Part shown: one piece after another, positions 11,401-26,400 of the stretch | Layout of the letters: every line of letters starts with the position of its first letter | Numbering within the stretch: the stretch's first letter is position 1 | Source of the DNA: Tretioscincus oriximinensis | Lineage: Eukaryota; Chordata; Lepidosauria; Squamata; Gymnophthalmidae | Direction of reading: 5' to 3' | Length of the DNA stretch: 64,000 bases | NCBI GenBank assembly: GCA_022410635.1 | Contig: JAJVDF010000016.1 | Span: 1,172,704-1,236,703 of the forward strand | The notes under the pieces: model-generated | Told to the model about the DNA's origin: nothing | Seen by the model: the letters and a program-made list of their open reading frames with translations, nothing else | Databases searched by the model: none | Program-made: the position numbers and the translations under genes

Positions 11401-14400
11401 GGCCGTGGAAGAGCTTGCTGGAGAAAGTGGAGAACTGTGTGAATGTTCTTCTCAGAGATAGCCTCCTCCTCACTGCCGTTTGCCCAGATGATGCCGAAGT
11501 TGTACTACGTGCTTGGAGTAGTTTTCTTCTTANTATCAAACCTAAGAATCTTGGGGAAGGAAATCGAAATATAACTCTTGACCTTGTCAATAAACTAGAA
11601 GGAGTGCTTGCTCTAATCCAGCGACTGAACAACAAGATTGGCTCATACACAAAGCAAGGTAGGTGTTGAAGCCGTGGAAAGTGATAGCAAGTTACTTGTC
11701 CGCTTCAAGAAATAGATTAAAGGTTGTTTAATGACAGTAGAAGACAGATAAATAGTATTGCCTTTTTCTGAAGTTAATGAAATTCGATTTATTTACCCAA
11801 AGGTCTCAGGGCGACCAACCAAATGTGTCTACATAGCTTTTGTTGCTTTCTCCATAACAGTACCCTGTGAGAGAGTACTGGGGCTGAGAGAGTTTTAAAG
11901 CACTGTGACTGGCCCAAGGTCACCCAGCTGGCTTTCATGGAGGAGTGGGGAATTGACCAAACTGGCTCCAAAATGATGGGGTTATGATTAGATGTGTCAA
12001 ATAGATTGCACTGGGGAAAATTGTTAACAATGGATAAAGATATAACCCAAAAAGAAAGTCTTTATAACAATATAAGGATGATAAGGTTGAAAATAGACTG
12101 ACTGGATCGTCTTCAAGGGCAAAGGGAGAGAAGGTGATTTCAACCGAACTTTTTGTGTTTAGGGTTTTGTATAGATATTTTCCTAATTTTGTTACTATAT
12201 ATTGTGGTTATTTTGGTTGTATATGGATATTTATTTTATTTTTTCTCTCTGTCCATTTATTTTTAATACAAAGAAAATGTGAATTTGCAAATTGAAATAT
12301 AAAAAGGAAAATACAGTTAAAAAAATGGAGGTTCAGAATGTTTCTGTTCTCAAGTATTTGAAAGAACAGATTTGGAAGTTTATAAAGGATAATCTGCTGT
12401 TTCCAACATTTGTTGCAATTTTATTTCTGCCCATTCAAGACTCTATGTGGTTTTTATTACGTGGAGTTGAAGTATGCACTGTGTTTAACACTTTGCTCCA
12501 GAGTTATTTCATACTTTATTGAAAGCACGAATGGTACTATCCTAAGGAGCCGGTTTTCAATTGAGAGATTTGTTTTTGAGGCCCTGTGATGGACATGGAG
12601 AAGTATGAGCGCCCTCTGCTGGCCTTCACCTCCAGCCAACTCAGCTATTTGAAAGACAGTGGTTTTGCAATGTAAAATTGCAATCTACATGTCAATTAGA
12701 TAAATGAGTATCACTATTAACCTGTTGGGGAAGGTTAACTTTGTAAGTCGCTCTGAGTCCCTTTAGGTTATAAAAAACAGATTCTTCTGGTCATGTAAAG
12801 TCTTACCCCTTGACATCCCCTAATTTTGCATTTGTAATCGTGTTGGGGTTCCCATAAAATACTATGACAGGATTGCTNCAGCATTTATGGATATGGAAAA
12901 GAGGAAACTTCAGCAGATATTGCTGGTATTATAAACTGCACCTGCTAAAATTTATTTTCTTAAACACTATTAAAGTGATCCAGTCCTAGTTTCCAGGGCA
13001 ACCCAAATTATGTGGCAAAATAAAGGAACAAGTAAATAAATAAATACTTGAGCAGATAATGCATTGTGACTTACAGTTTCATTATGTTTTTGTGTAAAGT
13101 CTTTTCCCCCTCATGTTTCAGATTTTTCAAAAATTGTAGAAGAGTTTAAGCACTTCAAACTACAAGTGAGCCAATTTATGAACAGCAACAACCATGGTAC
13201 TTTTGAATGGGTTGATGGAATGTTGGTTCAGGCTTTACAATCCGGAGACTGGCTTTTAATGGACAATGTTAACTTTTGCAGGTAAACCATGAATTTTAAC
13301 TTCTTAAAAAAGAAAGGAAGTCTGTGAAGGTAGAATTAAAATGTATGAGCAATTTATAAGTTTTTAGTTTAGGTGGGCAAAACACTAGACAAGAGATGAC
13401 TGATGACTTGATGAGTAAATACTTTTTAAAGGTGCAGAACACAATATGAAAACAAGAAACAACTAAAAGAAGATAAAATTCCACAGTTGTGCTAAATACT
13501 ATTAGAGTCCTGATATGCATGGAACAAATACAGCTCTGGATTTATTTCAGTCCTTCCTTTGATAGTATTGTTGAGATGCTTTCCTATTTTCCTCTAGAAT
13601 TCTTGTCTCTTTGGACACATCCACCATTGTTGGATATACAACTCAACATGTCCCCAGCCATGCCATCATTGAGGAGGTGAGATAGGGAGCATTTTGTAGT
13701 AACATCAGGACACTTTTTAACAGCTAATTCCCTGACTGCCACAGATTATATGTGTCCTTTTAGATTAGCTGCAAATCTCTATATAGTGCCTTTAATATCC
13801 TGCTCCCATGGTGCCTTTTAATATTTTTTNAAAAAAATTAAAGCCCTGTGAAATACACCCCTCCTTCCTTTTCTTACATACGGCCCAAAATCCGTTTTGA
13901 AAACTTAGGAAATTCCTTGAAACAACACTAAGTGATAAGAGGAGAAAGTGGGAAATGTTTTGAGGATGCATTCTTTTTCTTTGTGTTTTCTAAATTATCT
14001 GCTGGAGCAAACACTCTTCCTGGTTAGTGTTGTTAAAGTATTGTGGTTTTATCACTTCTTGTTTGTTTGTTTTACAGCCCTTCTGTACTAGATCGTTTAA
14101 ATGCTTTGCTTGAGCCCGGAGGTGTCCTTACCATGAGTGAAAGAGGAGTGATAGATGGCATAACCCCCACAGTAACACCTCACCCCAATTTCAGGTACTC
14201 AGAACTCGTGACATGCATTTGGTTATGTTGGATAAAACTTTGTGAAATTTAGTAGAAATGAATAGGATTGTGTTATCCCTAATCTTATTTCACATTTCCT
14301 TCTTTTCATAATAAAATCAAAGATAACAGAAGGCATTAGTAGTCCTTTGCTGAATTATAATTGAATTGAGTTTAAAGTGATGTGTCACTTATGGAGAAGA

Positions 14401-17400
14401 AAAGTAAGCATCATCATCATCATCATCAACAATAATAATAATAATAACAATAATAATAACAACAACAATAATAATGACCTTCCACTAAAGGGTGGTACAA
14501 AAATTAATAGTAAAATATAACTTACTAAAACCAACCCTATATGCAGTACAACAATTAATTATTACTCCTTTTCTGCTCGGGGGAATATTCATTCAGGCGA
14601 ATTAAAAAGATAGGTTTTCAAGTCTTTTTGAAATCAGAATAGTGGGAGGGCTATAGATTACCTCCATACCTGAGGACTTAGGTCTTGAAAGGCATGTAGT
14701 CTGAATGTAACCATCCATGTTTGAGGTACACTTAACGTTTGTTTGCAGTTCTTAACTCAGTAGTGCTGTATGTAATTAGAAAGTTTAAGAGACAAATAGG
14801 CTGGCNTGTCCAATCTCATGGTTTTAAAACATAGAAATAGCATTTTAAATTGTGGCCTAGCACATTTGGATACCCAGGGTAAAGATTAATATATGTGAGT
14901 ACTTTGGGCAGTTATCAATTATCTANTTCGCAAAATTTACATAATTCGTATACTCATACGTTAACACTGGAGGATGGCAATTTTTCAGTATACTGGAGTT
15001 TATTCTTCCCTCTTTATTTTAAACTAACATATTCATGGACTTTTAGAATTGGAACCCTTACGTATAAGGATATATAATATTGTAGTAGTCGCCTTTGTTG
15101 TTAGGAAATACAACAGTGACTCTTCTTGGCATAAAAAATCAACCCCCCAAAAAGAGTTAAGTATCAAGGAATAGAAACAGCTTTTCTTTTAGCTGCTGAG
15201 AAATAGGGATGCAAAGAAGAAGAAACAGTGATTAAGGAAGAAATGCAGAAAGTGACGGAAGGCCATGCAAATACGGATTAACAAGAAACCTAGAAGCATT
15301 AATTCTGGGAGAGAAATGCTCCAGAGTAATAGAGAGGGATAATTACTTTGATTAGCCGTTTTAAAGCCTTAAATAAGAGAGAGAGAAAAAGTTCTACTTT
15401 AATTTGATGCAAGCTATCTAAATGTCTTTCTGACTATGATAAACCCATCCTCTAAGTCCCAAGGCTTTGCATAGTGAGAAAGGTATTGGTGAGGAATTTT
15501 TGAAGGTTAATTTGGAAAGTGAACTACTTCAGATAATGTGGAGATTTCTAAAGAAGTTCAGCTAAGACTTGTTACCCTCCCATGGCCTAGCAGTTTAATT
15601 GTGTGGGATTGTGGCGTCCTCCATTTTAGAGGTTTGTGTTTCTTTTAATTACTTACAAGATATCCCAGAGGGAGGGGGGAAGAACAGGCCTGGGCAGGGG
15701 CGTGGCTTCCTGGTTCCCTGTTTGGGAAGGGGCATGGCTAGAGGAGCCAGCCAATAGGGCCTCGAGTAGCCAGATGGTCAGAAAATAAAAGGGGAGCTGA
15801 CCAGGGCTTGAGGACTTTCTGTCGGAGACTTGTGGTGTAGCAAGTTGACAGAGGGGTCCGCTTCTGATCTGCCTCAGAGGGAGGGGGTGGAAGTGTATGG
15901 NAGCCTGAGGGAGTCAAAGTTGAGGCTTGACTTGGGGCTGGAACAAATGAAGTGACACAGGGCCTGTCTCTTTAAGTATCTGGAAACTAATGTTGCTCTT
16001 GCTTTGTGTGTGTGCTTGAGTTAGGCTTACTTTATAAAAGCCGAAGCCTTATTATTATAATCTTTTCTTTTCCTTATTTGTAAATAATAAACTTGTTATT
16101 TGTTTCATTTCAAACATCTCTTTCTTTCTTTTATTTCTGTAGCAACAAAATATAAGCACGCTACTGGTGGGGGCTGTGAATTAAGCCCCAACCGTGAGGT
16201 AAACTCTGAGGCCTTGTGTAGGCCGGAGGATAGTACTGTTGCTCCAAGCAGTCGTGGGTGCTGGCTTGGGCAACAGGGTGGATATTGTGGCACCCCTGAC
16301 TGTGAGGGTCATCTAATAGTAGGGCCCTCAGGTAGGGGTCGCCACATATTTTTGGTGGCAGCGGTGGGATTCGAGGGAAAAAGTGAAGGCTTAAAACTAT
16401 AATGAACCCCTAAATTGAAAGGGAGCACTGGGTTTCTGTGTAGCCTAAGCCCAAAAAATCTGTCCATTTTTTAGCCTAGCTGAAATCCCTCAGCATCATT
16501 GTAAAAAGAGTTGTGCTAGCATAAGATGAAATAATATTAGGAAGAGTCGACCACACAAAGATCTTTTCAGAATGATTGGCCCAAAGAAAAGAATATTAAA
16601 GAACTTAATTTAAAAGGCTTGTCACATTTCTGACCTTTATGATATTCTTAATGGCTGTCAGATTGGGAAAATAAGCAGAAAAAATCCCAGAGCTTTAAAC
16701 CAGACAAAGTTGTGCCTCAGTGTGCAGAAATATGTTTAAGTTCAAGAAGTTTTCATGGTTGTCCTTCACTTAATGTGGCTGGAATCCAAATATACTTGGT
16801 CATTCTTTTCTACCTCAACCTCTCTTGAAAAGTAGTGTATGTGAAGTAGGGTTTATTTGTGCTATGAAAACCCCAAAATAAGCTGCAGTTTTATTATATA
16901 TGCTGAAATTCAATAGGCTTTTCCTTGCTATGGATCCTTTACATGGAGAAATATCCCGTGCAATGAGGAATCGTGGGATTGAAATATATGTTCCTGGGAA
17001 CAGTGATACACTGGATGTTCATGATATCAAGCTCTTGTTGCATGGATTAGGCCTGGTGGGAGAGAGCTTATGTGATGCACTTCTGGCTGTCCACACAGAA
17101 ACTAAAGAAAGTGTAGCAGGTAAGGCAAGTGTGTCTAATAATTCAGCAAAAATAGTTTTTTTCTGTGTTAAATGTCATTAACTGAGAAATAAACCTAGTA
17201 TCTTAAATTCACATTTATAACATAACCTCGAATGTTTGAAGGAGAGTTGATGGCAAAAGTAATTCTCTATTCAAATCAGCTTCTTTGCCACTACGTAGAA
17301 AATTATCTCATTCCCAAATTGTGCCTTTCACCTACTTTCCTGGTGATCCATGGGCAGGTAAGGCTGCTCTTTGTCTAGGTCCCAGCGAGGGAAAAGAGAT

Positions 17401-20400
17401 TTCTTTAATCCAGCAGAAAAAAGGCAAAATCTTCAATTGCTCTTAACTCCCTTGCAACATTTGTTTGTTTCTCCAACCTGGAGGTAGAATCCAGGTGTCA
17501 ATTTTAATAGCTATTGATATACCTGTCCTTTATAATTTCATCTACAAAACAAGAGGAACCTCCTGGATCAGATCTCAGGCCATCTGTCTCATATTTAGCA
17601 ATTGCTTCTGGGCATTTCAAGTAAAAAAACCTCTTGACTTTAAAAGGTCATTTGCGGTGTGTGATTTTGCTTGAGTGATGCACAAATTTTTAATTGTGGG
17701 CCATGCAATAAAGATACTGGAAGATATAGTAGTTCATAATTTTACGAACTAGTTTGTCCCAAAATGTTGCTCATGAATTTGGATTTATAAAATGGGAAGT
17801 GTTTTCCTTTGCATCCCTTTTTGGGGCTCTACTCACCATTGGTTTAGTATAAGAAAAATGTATTAAGGTCATTCTTCAGAACTGAAGAAGACTTAAAAGT
17901 AGATATGTGACAAGAGGCTCAAAATATTGTTGACTTGGAAACTGGGATCTTGGAAAACAAGAGCTACCTGCACTCATATTAGTTTTTCTTTCTCAGGTGT
18001 TTCACATACCGTGTCATCTTTGATACATGCCGCAACATTGATTGTACAGCAGTTACACCGTGGAATTGGCTTAGCAAAAAGTTTCTATAAAGCATGCTGG
18101 GAAATCTATGTCTGTTCTCAACAGTCTGAAAGTAATCAAAAGGTAAACCTCTGTCACATGCAATATGTTTGCCTCATAGTGAGGAATCCAAAAGTTTTCA
18201 AAAGCACAATAGAAGAAAAGACGCTACAGCGAAATAAAACCAAAAATAATTTGTTTGTTTTTTTCAGATGTCACCAAAATTAGTTAAAAAATTTATATGC
18301 CACTATGAAGGCCATTCCCCTAGCAGGCATCTACATCCCTTTTCAAATGTTTGTGTTGCATTGCAACAATGTTATGTTGATTCTTTTCTCCATTTAGTCA
18401 GAAGACTTTCATCCTGTATTTGTTTACTTTGATGGAAGCCCCTCTGACTCATTGGAAATTAGGTAGTTTACTGTATATCCATGTTCAAGTTTAAACTAGT
18501 TCAAACTAGTGGGGGTATATAATTGTAGTTCAGGAGTTCATTTATCTTCTTTGCAACATACGTTTTGGCCACATCTGAGTAAATAAGTCTGATGTCTGGA
18601 CCTCTTTTCTTGGATCAGTCTACAGTTGACAGCAGAATAGTCATCCTTGGTATCCTTTCAGTGTTGGAATAATTAAATGCCACAATTATGCATCTTAATG
18701 CAAATTGGATAAACGCCTGTGTATCATATCATGATGATTATTAGTTCAAAGAAGGCAGTAATATTTAACTGTTTTAAGAAAGCTGGTGTGGGTTCAGGTC
18801 ATAGCTTTGCTGGTGTAATTCATTTTAACCAGTGGCGTGATAGTTTTAAGATTAAGTGACTTTAGGTGTGGATAAGACGATTGCTAGAGATCGCTAAATT
18901 GTGAGTAATCAGAGTGATTGTTTACATGTATTCACATTATACTTTATAGAGCACTGAAAAAATGAGTAGATTATTCGTTTTCATTAAAGGAACATTATTG
19001 GAAGTATACTTATTGAAACGCTTTTTTCTGAGTAGAAGTACTTTTAATTTCAACCTTTTATGTCTTCCCATATATTAGCTTGTACTCGAATTGATAATGA
19101 AGCACATTTCAGCTTTGGATTCAGATGAAACAAGGAGTGTTTCTCTCCTTGGTTTAGGATTGTGGCCGGATTTTGCCTGCAGTGCTTCATTTGCAGCTGA
19201 AGATTCTCTTCTCTCTACAGTGTATAAGGATGGTCAAGTCCTGGCATTTTGCCTGAACAGACTGAATCTGAAAAACAGCAGGTAGGCAAAGAGTGTTGTC
19301 TTCTCAATTACTCATTGATTTATTGGATTTTTAACCCAGAATGCAACAGCCATTAAACAGACTACAATTAATAAATCAGCAGTGGGTGAGAGACTTCAAA
19401 AATATTCTTAAGTCCTGCTGTGAAAGCCTGATATATCTCAAAGGGGAGATCATTCTGTAGCCTAGGGGCCATCACCTAAAATGTCTGATCCCTCACCACT
19501 GAGAATGGTGCAACAATGAGGAGGAGCTCTCTTGCAGATATAAGGGCATGGGAAGGTTGATATGAGAGAGAGAAGGCATATCTTTAGATATTTGTTCGAT
19601 TGCAGGGCATGTCCTTAGCAAAGAACATTGAAAAACAATGTTGGAAATGGCTTGTGGGCAAGTAATCTGTTCAAGTGCTTAATGGACATATTCAGGAATG
19701 CAATTATTCTTGTGCACTTCTGATGATTTACTTCCATTCCAGCCTTATCTTGCCCATTGCTGTCCTTTGGGTGAGTGGGAAGAAAATGAAGCAAATGAAG
19801 TCAGAAGATTATGTTATGGGGGTAGTCTTCCTCAATTTGCTCCTGACAGGGATATCTTTGAAAGTGTAGATCCCAAACAACAATGTTCTAGTATCTAGAG
19901 CCATAATACATATCTGTCGTCCAGTGTGTTGTAGCACATGGACCAGGTTAGAGTCTAGAGCTGAATTGACAGAAGGACTTCAAGACTTACTTACCTTCCA
20001 AAGCTCAGAAGCATTTCTGAGAAACAGTTGGACAGGTCTTCACACTTTCATTATACTTCAAGAAAACAGCAACATATCAGCCAAAGTTCTTAATGCTTTC
20101 ATGAGATGTGGTTGATTTGGAAAGCACCCAAGGCATTGGCACATTGACAAAGGGACCATTCGTATATCAGCCTCAATGAACCTCAAGGCAAATAAAAANT
20201 TAAATTCCCTCAGGACCCTCAGGACTTGCATATAAACGATCGTCTCAAGTGATTTTTCATTTGTCTGTTTCAGAACATTGCCTCTTACTATACACGATTT
20301 TGAGAAAATTCTGCAATCTCCCAATCCAGATTATCTCAAATTCAGTGCTGTTGAGAATGATGTTTATTGGGCAGATGACATAGAAGTCCTTTCTGCAGCT

Positions 20401-23400
20401 GTGAAGTTATACATAGAGAAGGCAACAAATCAGGATTGGACATTGAGAGTTGGGTGGCTTAATCAATTGAAAAAGGATTTACCACAAGTGCCTGGTAAGT
20501 GATAGTGTTTGCATACTTATGTACTATTTATCCTAATACTTGTTACAGTGGGAAAGGGGAATTGGTTAGCCCATAAAGGGCTCTTTCTCTAAGTATGTTG
20601 AGGGAGGAATGCTGGATGGGTTGAAAATCCGCCCATTGACCCTACATTAGAAGAGCCCTGCTGAATCAGGCTGGAGTTCCTCTAGTGCAGTATTCTGTCT
20701 CACACAGTGGTCCACCAATTGCACCTGGGCAGTCTGTGGCATCCATGAGTCTCAGGGCATTTCAAACAATAAATAATAAATTTAACAAAAGTGTAATAAT
20801 TTAATGGTATTTTTTAGAAAGTCAGGATGGCAGGAAGGGTTATTGGATGCAAGGAAAAGAGATTTTTCTATTTTGAATCGAAGTATCTCCCTCATCATTT
20901 ATTGCTTGGAACCTTAATGGCTATTGACAGTTCTTATAGGAGACACCTTTTGCCTGTGGCTTCGTCATTATTATTGTTGTTGATCTTCTTCTTCTTCTTT
21001 TTCTTATTCTTCTTATTCTTCTTATTCTAATTCTTATTATTATTCTAATTATTATTATTCTAATTATTACTCTAATTATTCTAATTATTCTTATTCTTAT
21101 TATTATTGTTGTTGTTGTTATTTATAACCATAAAAAGAAGAAACCCTCAATTTAATACACACATTCCATATAAGTAAAGCATGACAAAAAATAACCTAAT
21201 AAAAAGTCCATAGAAAATAAAAATGTCTGATTTGGTTTGAATTTCCATTTATGTTGTTTGCTGTTCTACCCTGGGAATATATACATAGCAGGTTCATGAT
21301 CACTGCTATAGTTGAGAGGCTATTGAAAATGGTAATCATATTCCTAAGTATTGGGTAACATTGGGGAAGGTTGGTTCCAAGCTTTAAAAAATTATGAATC
21401 CACTGCTCTTTTTTTAGATTTGGTATATACTCAGCTGGAAGCTGGTGCTGCATCTCTGAGTAATTTCTACTTCAGTCCCCTCTCAGGTGGAATTAGCAAT
21501 GTGATAAAGATGCTACAACCTAATATGACAGGTAAACTATTTTTCCATATATGTGTATGGCCTCTATATTTCTGTTGTTTTGACGTCTTAGAGATAAATA
21601 TATGAAGTCAGCAGGTTTAATGGAAGATAATGAAGTATAGTTTGTAACAACTCAGCTAGCATTAGGTTTTCTATGAAAGTCTTTTTTGAGAAGGTCTTTT
21701 CCCTTAAGATAGTACTATAGTAAAATGCAATGTGTCCAAACATACTTGGTTCCATTTTTGGGAACCCTACATTGTTGGTGAAATGTGTCTTCTTTTGAAA
21801 TATGCTTTAAAAGTATATTTACTCAATTCAGAAGAATTTGTTCATTGTACATAACGATTCATATGGCTTGAAGGGGACTAAGAACCGATTTTTAAAATGT
21901 ATGTTCTTCTGTGTTTAAATGACTTGTTAGATGAACATGTAATTCCTATGGATCCAAGGTGGAACATACAATGTTTGGATATTATTAGCAATTCGTTGGA
22001 ATTTGATGCTGAAGTAGAACATTCAGATCAGCTGCTTATTCTTTTGAAATCACTTGCAAATCGGTGGGTATTAAAAAAAAATCATTGCTATGGTGTTGAA
22101 TAATATTTTCCATTGTTCTATATCTTTTTATTGTTCTATAACGTACTTAAATAACAGAAACAATCCTTGCTTTTGTGTCTCATGGATAGTAAATCAACAG
22201 ATTGTTCAGCCTTTTTAAATCCTTTTCTGATAATGCAATGGTATGTTTTCTTCTGTTATAATTGCAGGGCAATATTGTTTCTAGACCGAGAGAAAAAAAG
22301 CTATGTTGAAAGAAGTTTGATTAATACCAAAAAGCCAAGAACTACTGCTTTGAGAGTATCTCTGGAGTTCCGTAAAGGTATCCATTGCTCATTCACAGGG
22401 AATGTGAAAAAAATCTAGCATCTTACTTTTAAGGTTAATTCTCAAACTCTGCATGCTTTGAATGAATGTTTCACTTCATAAAATCTATATTAGTCAGGTG
22501 TGCTCTCCTTGACCAGCATTCTCAATGAGTTTTTCTCTTGATAGAAGCTAACAAGAAAAAGTTGATAACCTGAGCTTTCATAGATTAAATCTACTTTTTT
22601 GTCAGTCTCTAGTATCCCCACACTAGAAATTCTGATCCAGACTAACATAGCTATTTCTATGACTTAATTAAATTAACTTTACACAGTCAGGATGGTCATT
22701 ACTGTGCTACTGCTGATTTTCTTGCTTTCTTTACTTATTTAATGTAGAGTAATAAAATTACTACAATCGTAGCAATTTATAAAGCTTTGCAACCATTGCT
22801 CAAAATTTCACAAGGAGTTTGTATGCAGAAAGCTAGAGCTCCAGCCTTNGTATTTCTAGTTAGACTGAAGTGTGTAACCTGTGATGGCAGAAAGTCACAA
22901 TTGACAATGGATCTTTCTTTATTTTTTGGCAATATTTCTAATGAAAAACACTGCAAAGAGTTGCTCCATTTTTGTCTGCATTTGTATTTGATTTTACTGT
23001 TTAAGTTCAAAGAGCTGTATTTGGAACCACTTGAATCTCAATGAATATTTGGTTGTGAATAAATACATTGGATTACTTATTTATTGTTATTACTATAACA
23101 TGTACTACAGAAAAGTTCCTTTTTTTTGTTTGCTCAAACAATGAAATGAAGATCCTGGTAGCCACACTTCACTTCCTCATGGTATTATAGTCAATCTTGC
23201 TGGCTTTTTTGAACTTTGGGACACCTTCGTGTTGCACTGGGTGAAGTTGACACAAGTAACTGTCTCAGATGAAAAACTACATGAAGTAAGTAAATTTTGC
23301 ATGGTTTTTTTTTGTTGCTTGCATTTTAATTTATGGAAGATGCCAATGCAGAAAACAAAGAATAGTCCCTCTTTTTTCTTTCCTATTACTTTTGATCTTA

Positions 23401-26400
23401 TTCTTTGTTCACAGAGGACAGAACCAGGAAGGGATGTCGGCAATGGGTTAATCCAGGAGACCCCTGCAGGAAGCGGCAGAATTCAATAATGGACTCTCCC
23501 TACCCATGATGCCCCCCTCTAGGAGGAGCTAGTCCCCAGTCTTCTGTCGCTTCTTGCAGGAAAGACAGCAGTCTCCTAGACCTCTTCTTATATTTGTCGA
23601 CTCTCTTATGGACTTTGGCGATTTGACTGGGGGTGAGTCCAGCATTCCTCCCCCCTCTGGCGTGACGGGACCCTCTAGTCCTAGTCGGTCCGTCCCCAGC
23701 CTCGACGGGATTTCAAGGGAGCCGGCCGGTCCCTGGGAATATTGGGCGGACCCCCTCGGCGTGGGAACTAGCGGCCTTCCAGGCCTTTATCCACAAGCTG
23801 CCGGGGATATCTCGCCTCCCTCTGGGGTCGCTTGTATCACCCATCCAGTCCCCAACCCGGGTGTGTGAGACGGAGGTTGCTGCGGGGGGGGGGCCGTCTC
23901 CGACCTCGACGTGGAGGACCCATTCCCGCGCTTCTCTTCCACTATGGAGGCTGGGCCCTCAGACCTCGTGCCTCCAAGCAAGCCGCCCAAGAAGACCTCC
24001 AAAACGGCTGCGGCAGCCGCGGACGCCTCTGCGCAGGCGCCACCACGCGCTAGCCAGCGGCCAAAGACTTCGAAATCGGTGCCTCTCGCCGCGCTGCCGC
24101 CAGCCGACGAGGCCATGCGGTCGGCTCTGGGCCCGGTCCCTTCGCCCCGCCCTTCTTCAGCGAAGAGNCCCTTAGCCTTTGATACCCTCCTCCTCAGTTC
24201 CAGAGCCATGGCCTACAATCTTGCAGCATCTCCCTTTATTGGCGGTCTTCTCTTCGGTGAAGAGGCCCTGAAAGACATTCTCGTTGAAGCTCGCAGAAAA
24301 AAGAAGGTCATGCCTTCCCATCCTGCTCAACAATCCTCAGGAGGAGGAGGTAGGGACAAGAAGTTCTCCCCTAGGTGGAATTTCAGCTTCTCTCGCCCCT
24401 ACTTTCTGGCTAACAGGCCCCAGCGTTCCTATACTCCCAACTTCAGGCCCAACTGGAATAGGCCTAAACCTCAGGGCCCTCCTCCGAGACAACATCCTTC
24501 TGGTGGNAGATGTCCTCCCTTTCGCTCCCAGAAAAGAGATTGACTAGCACAGGTCGGGGGCAGGCTTGCCCTCTTTGCCCACGTTTGGTCCTCTTCAGTT
24601 ACTGACCCATGGACCCATGGAGGTAGCCCATGGGTACTCTCTCGAATTTGTCTCTTCTCCACCTCCTAGATTCATCCAGTCCCTCTCCTCCATTGGAGCC
24701 ATTAAGAGATGTCAAGTTCTCCTGGAACTTAACCGACTCAAGTCGATTGGGGCCATTGAACCTGTTCCCGATCAAGAGAGGGGCTCAGGAGTTTATTCCT
24801 TTTTCTTTGTTATTAAAAAACGNTCTGGTGGTTGGCGTTTCATTTTGAATCTCCGTTATGTGAATAAATTTATGTTGGCAAAAAAGTTCAAAATGGAGAC
24901 TGTGCAATCTATCTGCATGTCTATTCAGCCATTCCAGTTCCTCATCTCCTTGGACCTTTCGGATGCCTATATGCACATCCTAATTCACCCAGCTCANAGG
25001 AAGTTCCTTCATTTTGCTCTAGGCTCCTCCCACTGGCAATTTCGGGTACTCCCTTTTGGCCTCTCTAGCGCCCCCCGGGTCTTCAGTAAGGTGGTAGACC
25101 AGTTAATTGGCCTACTCATACTTTGGGGACTTAACATCTACGCTTACCTGGACAACCTCCTCCTGGTCGCAGACTCCTTTGCAAAGGCTCAGTCAGCTGC
25201 AGTGGTAGCCATCCAATGCCTGGAAGAGCATGGGTTCATCATTAACTGGGCAAAGAGCTCCCTAACTCCCTCTAGATCCCTAGACCACTTGGGGGTTCAT
25301 TTTGACACCGAGACTTTCTTAGTCAGCCCAGATTCGGATAGAGTGGCAGCCCTGGTCGACCTCTCTCTCGCCTGCCGCATCAACCTTTTACCCCTTTTAG
25401 CCAAGCTTCTGGGTAAAATGGTTTCAGTCTACGACCTCTGTGCATGGTCCCGCTTCCACTCCAGATCCTTGCAATGGTTCCTCCTTCCCTTTTCTCACCT
25501 CATTGCAGCAAAAGTTTCCAGAACCGTCAATCTTCCGCCGGAGGTCCGAGATTCTCTGGTCTGGTGGTCCTCGTCCTCTACTCTATCCTCAGGGGTCCCC
25601 CTATCCACCACCGAGAAGGTGGTGCTCACTACAGATGCCAGTTTGTCTGGCTGGGGGGGGCGTTGTTTGGGGAGAACTGCCCAGGGCTGTTGGAGCCCTC
25701 TCGAGTCCTCTCGGTCTATTAATTGGCTTGAATTGAAGGCCATCGAACTAGCTCTGCTTGCCTTCTCCCACCTTCTAGAGGGGTCTCACGTTCTGATCCG
25801 AACTGATAATTATACTGCCAATCGTCAGAGTGGGACAAGATCTCTGGCTCTGATGAAATTATCTAGAGTAATTTTCTTCTGGGCCGAATCTAATGTTTTG
25901 TCTCTGTCTGCTTTACACATCCAGGGTACTCTAAACATTGCAGCGGACGCCCTCAGCAGACACTCCCTGCCTCTGATGGAATGGTCCCTCAACAGGGAAG
26001 TGTTCGAGTCCCTCTCTCAACTCTGGGGCCAACCAGTGATGGATCTCTTTGCCTCCCCAGAGAACGCCCAGCTGCCCAGATTCCTGTCAAGGTACTTTCA
26101 CCCTCAAGCCGAAGGCATGGACGCTCTCACGCACCCATGGCCCCCAGGCCTTCTCTATGCCTTTCCCCCCACCCCACTGATTCACAGATTCCTGGCCCGT
26201 CTTCAGCGGTCACAGTCTTCGGCTATCATCATTGCTCCATTCTGGCCTCGCAGACCGTGGTTTCCCCTTCTTCACAGCCTGGCGGTGTCTGGCCCGGTTC
26301 CCCTTCCAGAACGCCATGACCTTCTCTCCCAGGGCGGATTCAACCATCCCGACCTGACCTGGCTTTCTCTGACTGCATGGAAGGTCAGAGGTCGCAGTTC

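Noticed and set aside
23787..24209. 140-codon minus-strand ORF over the DIRS gag
   Set aside because: Shadow of the GC-rich gag frame; no similarity and the wrong strand for the element.
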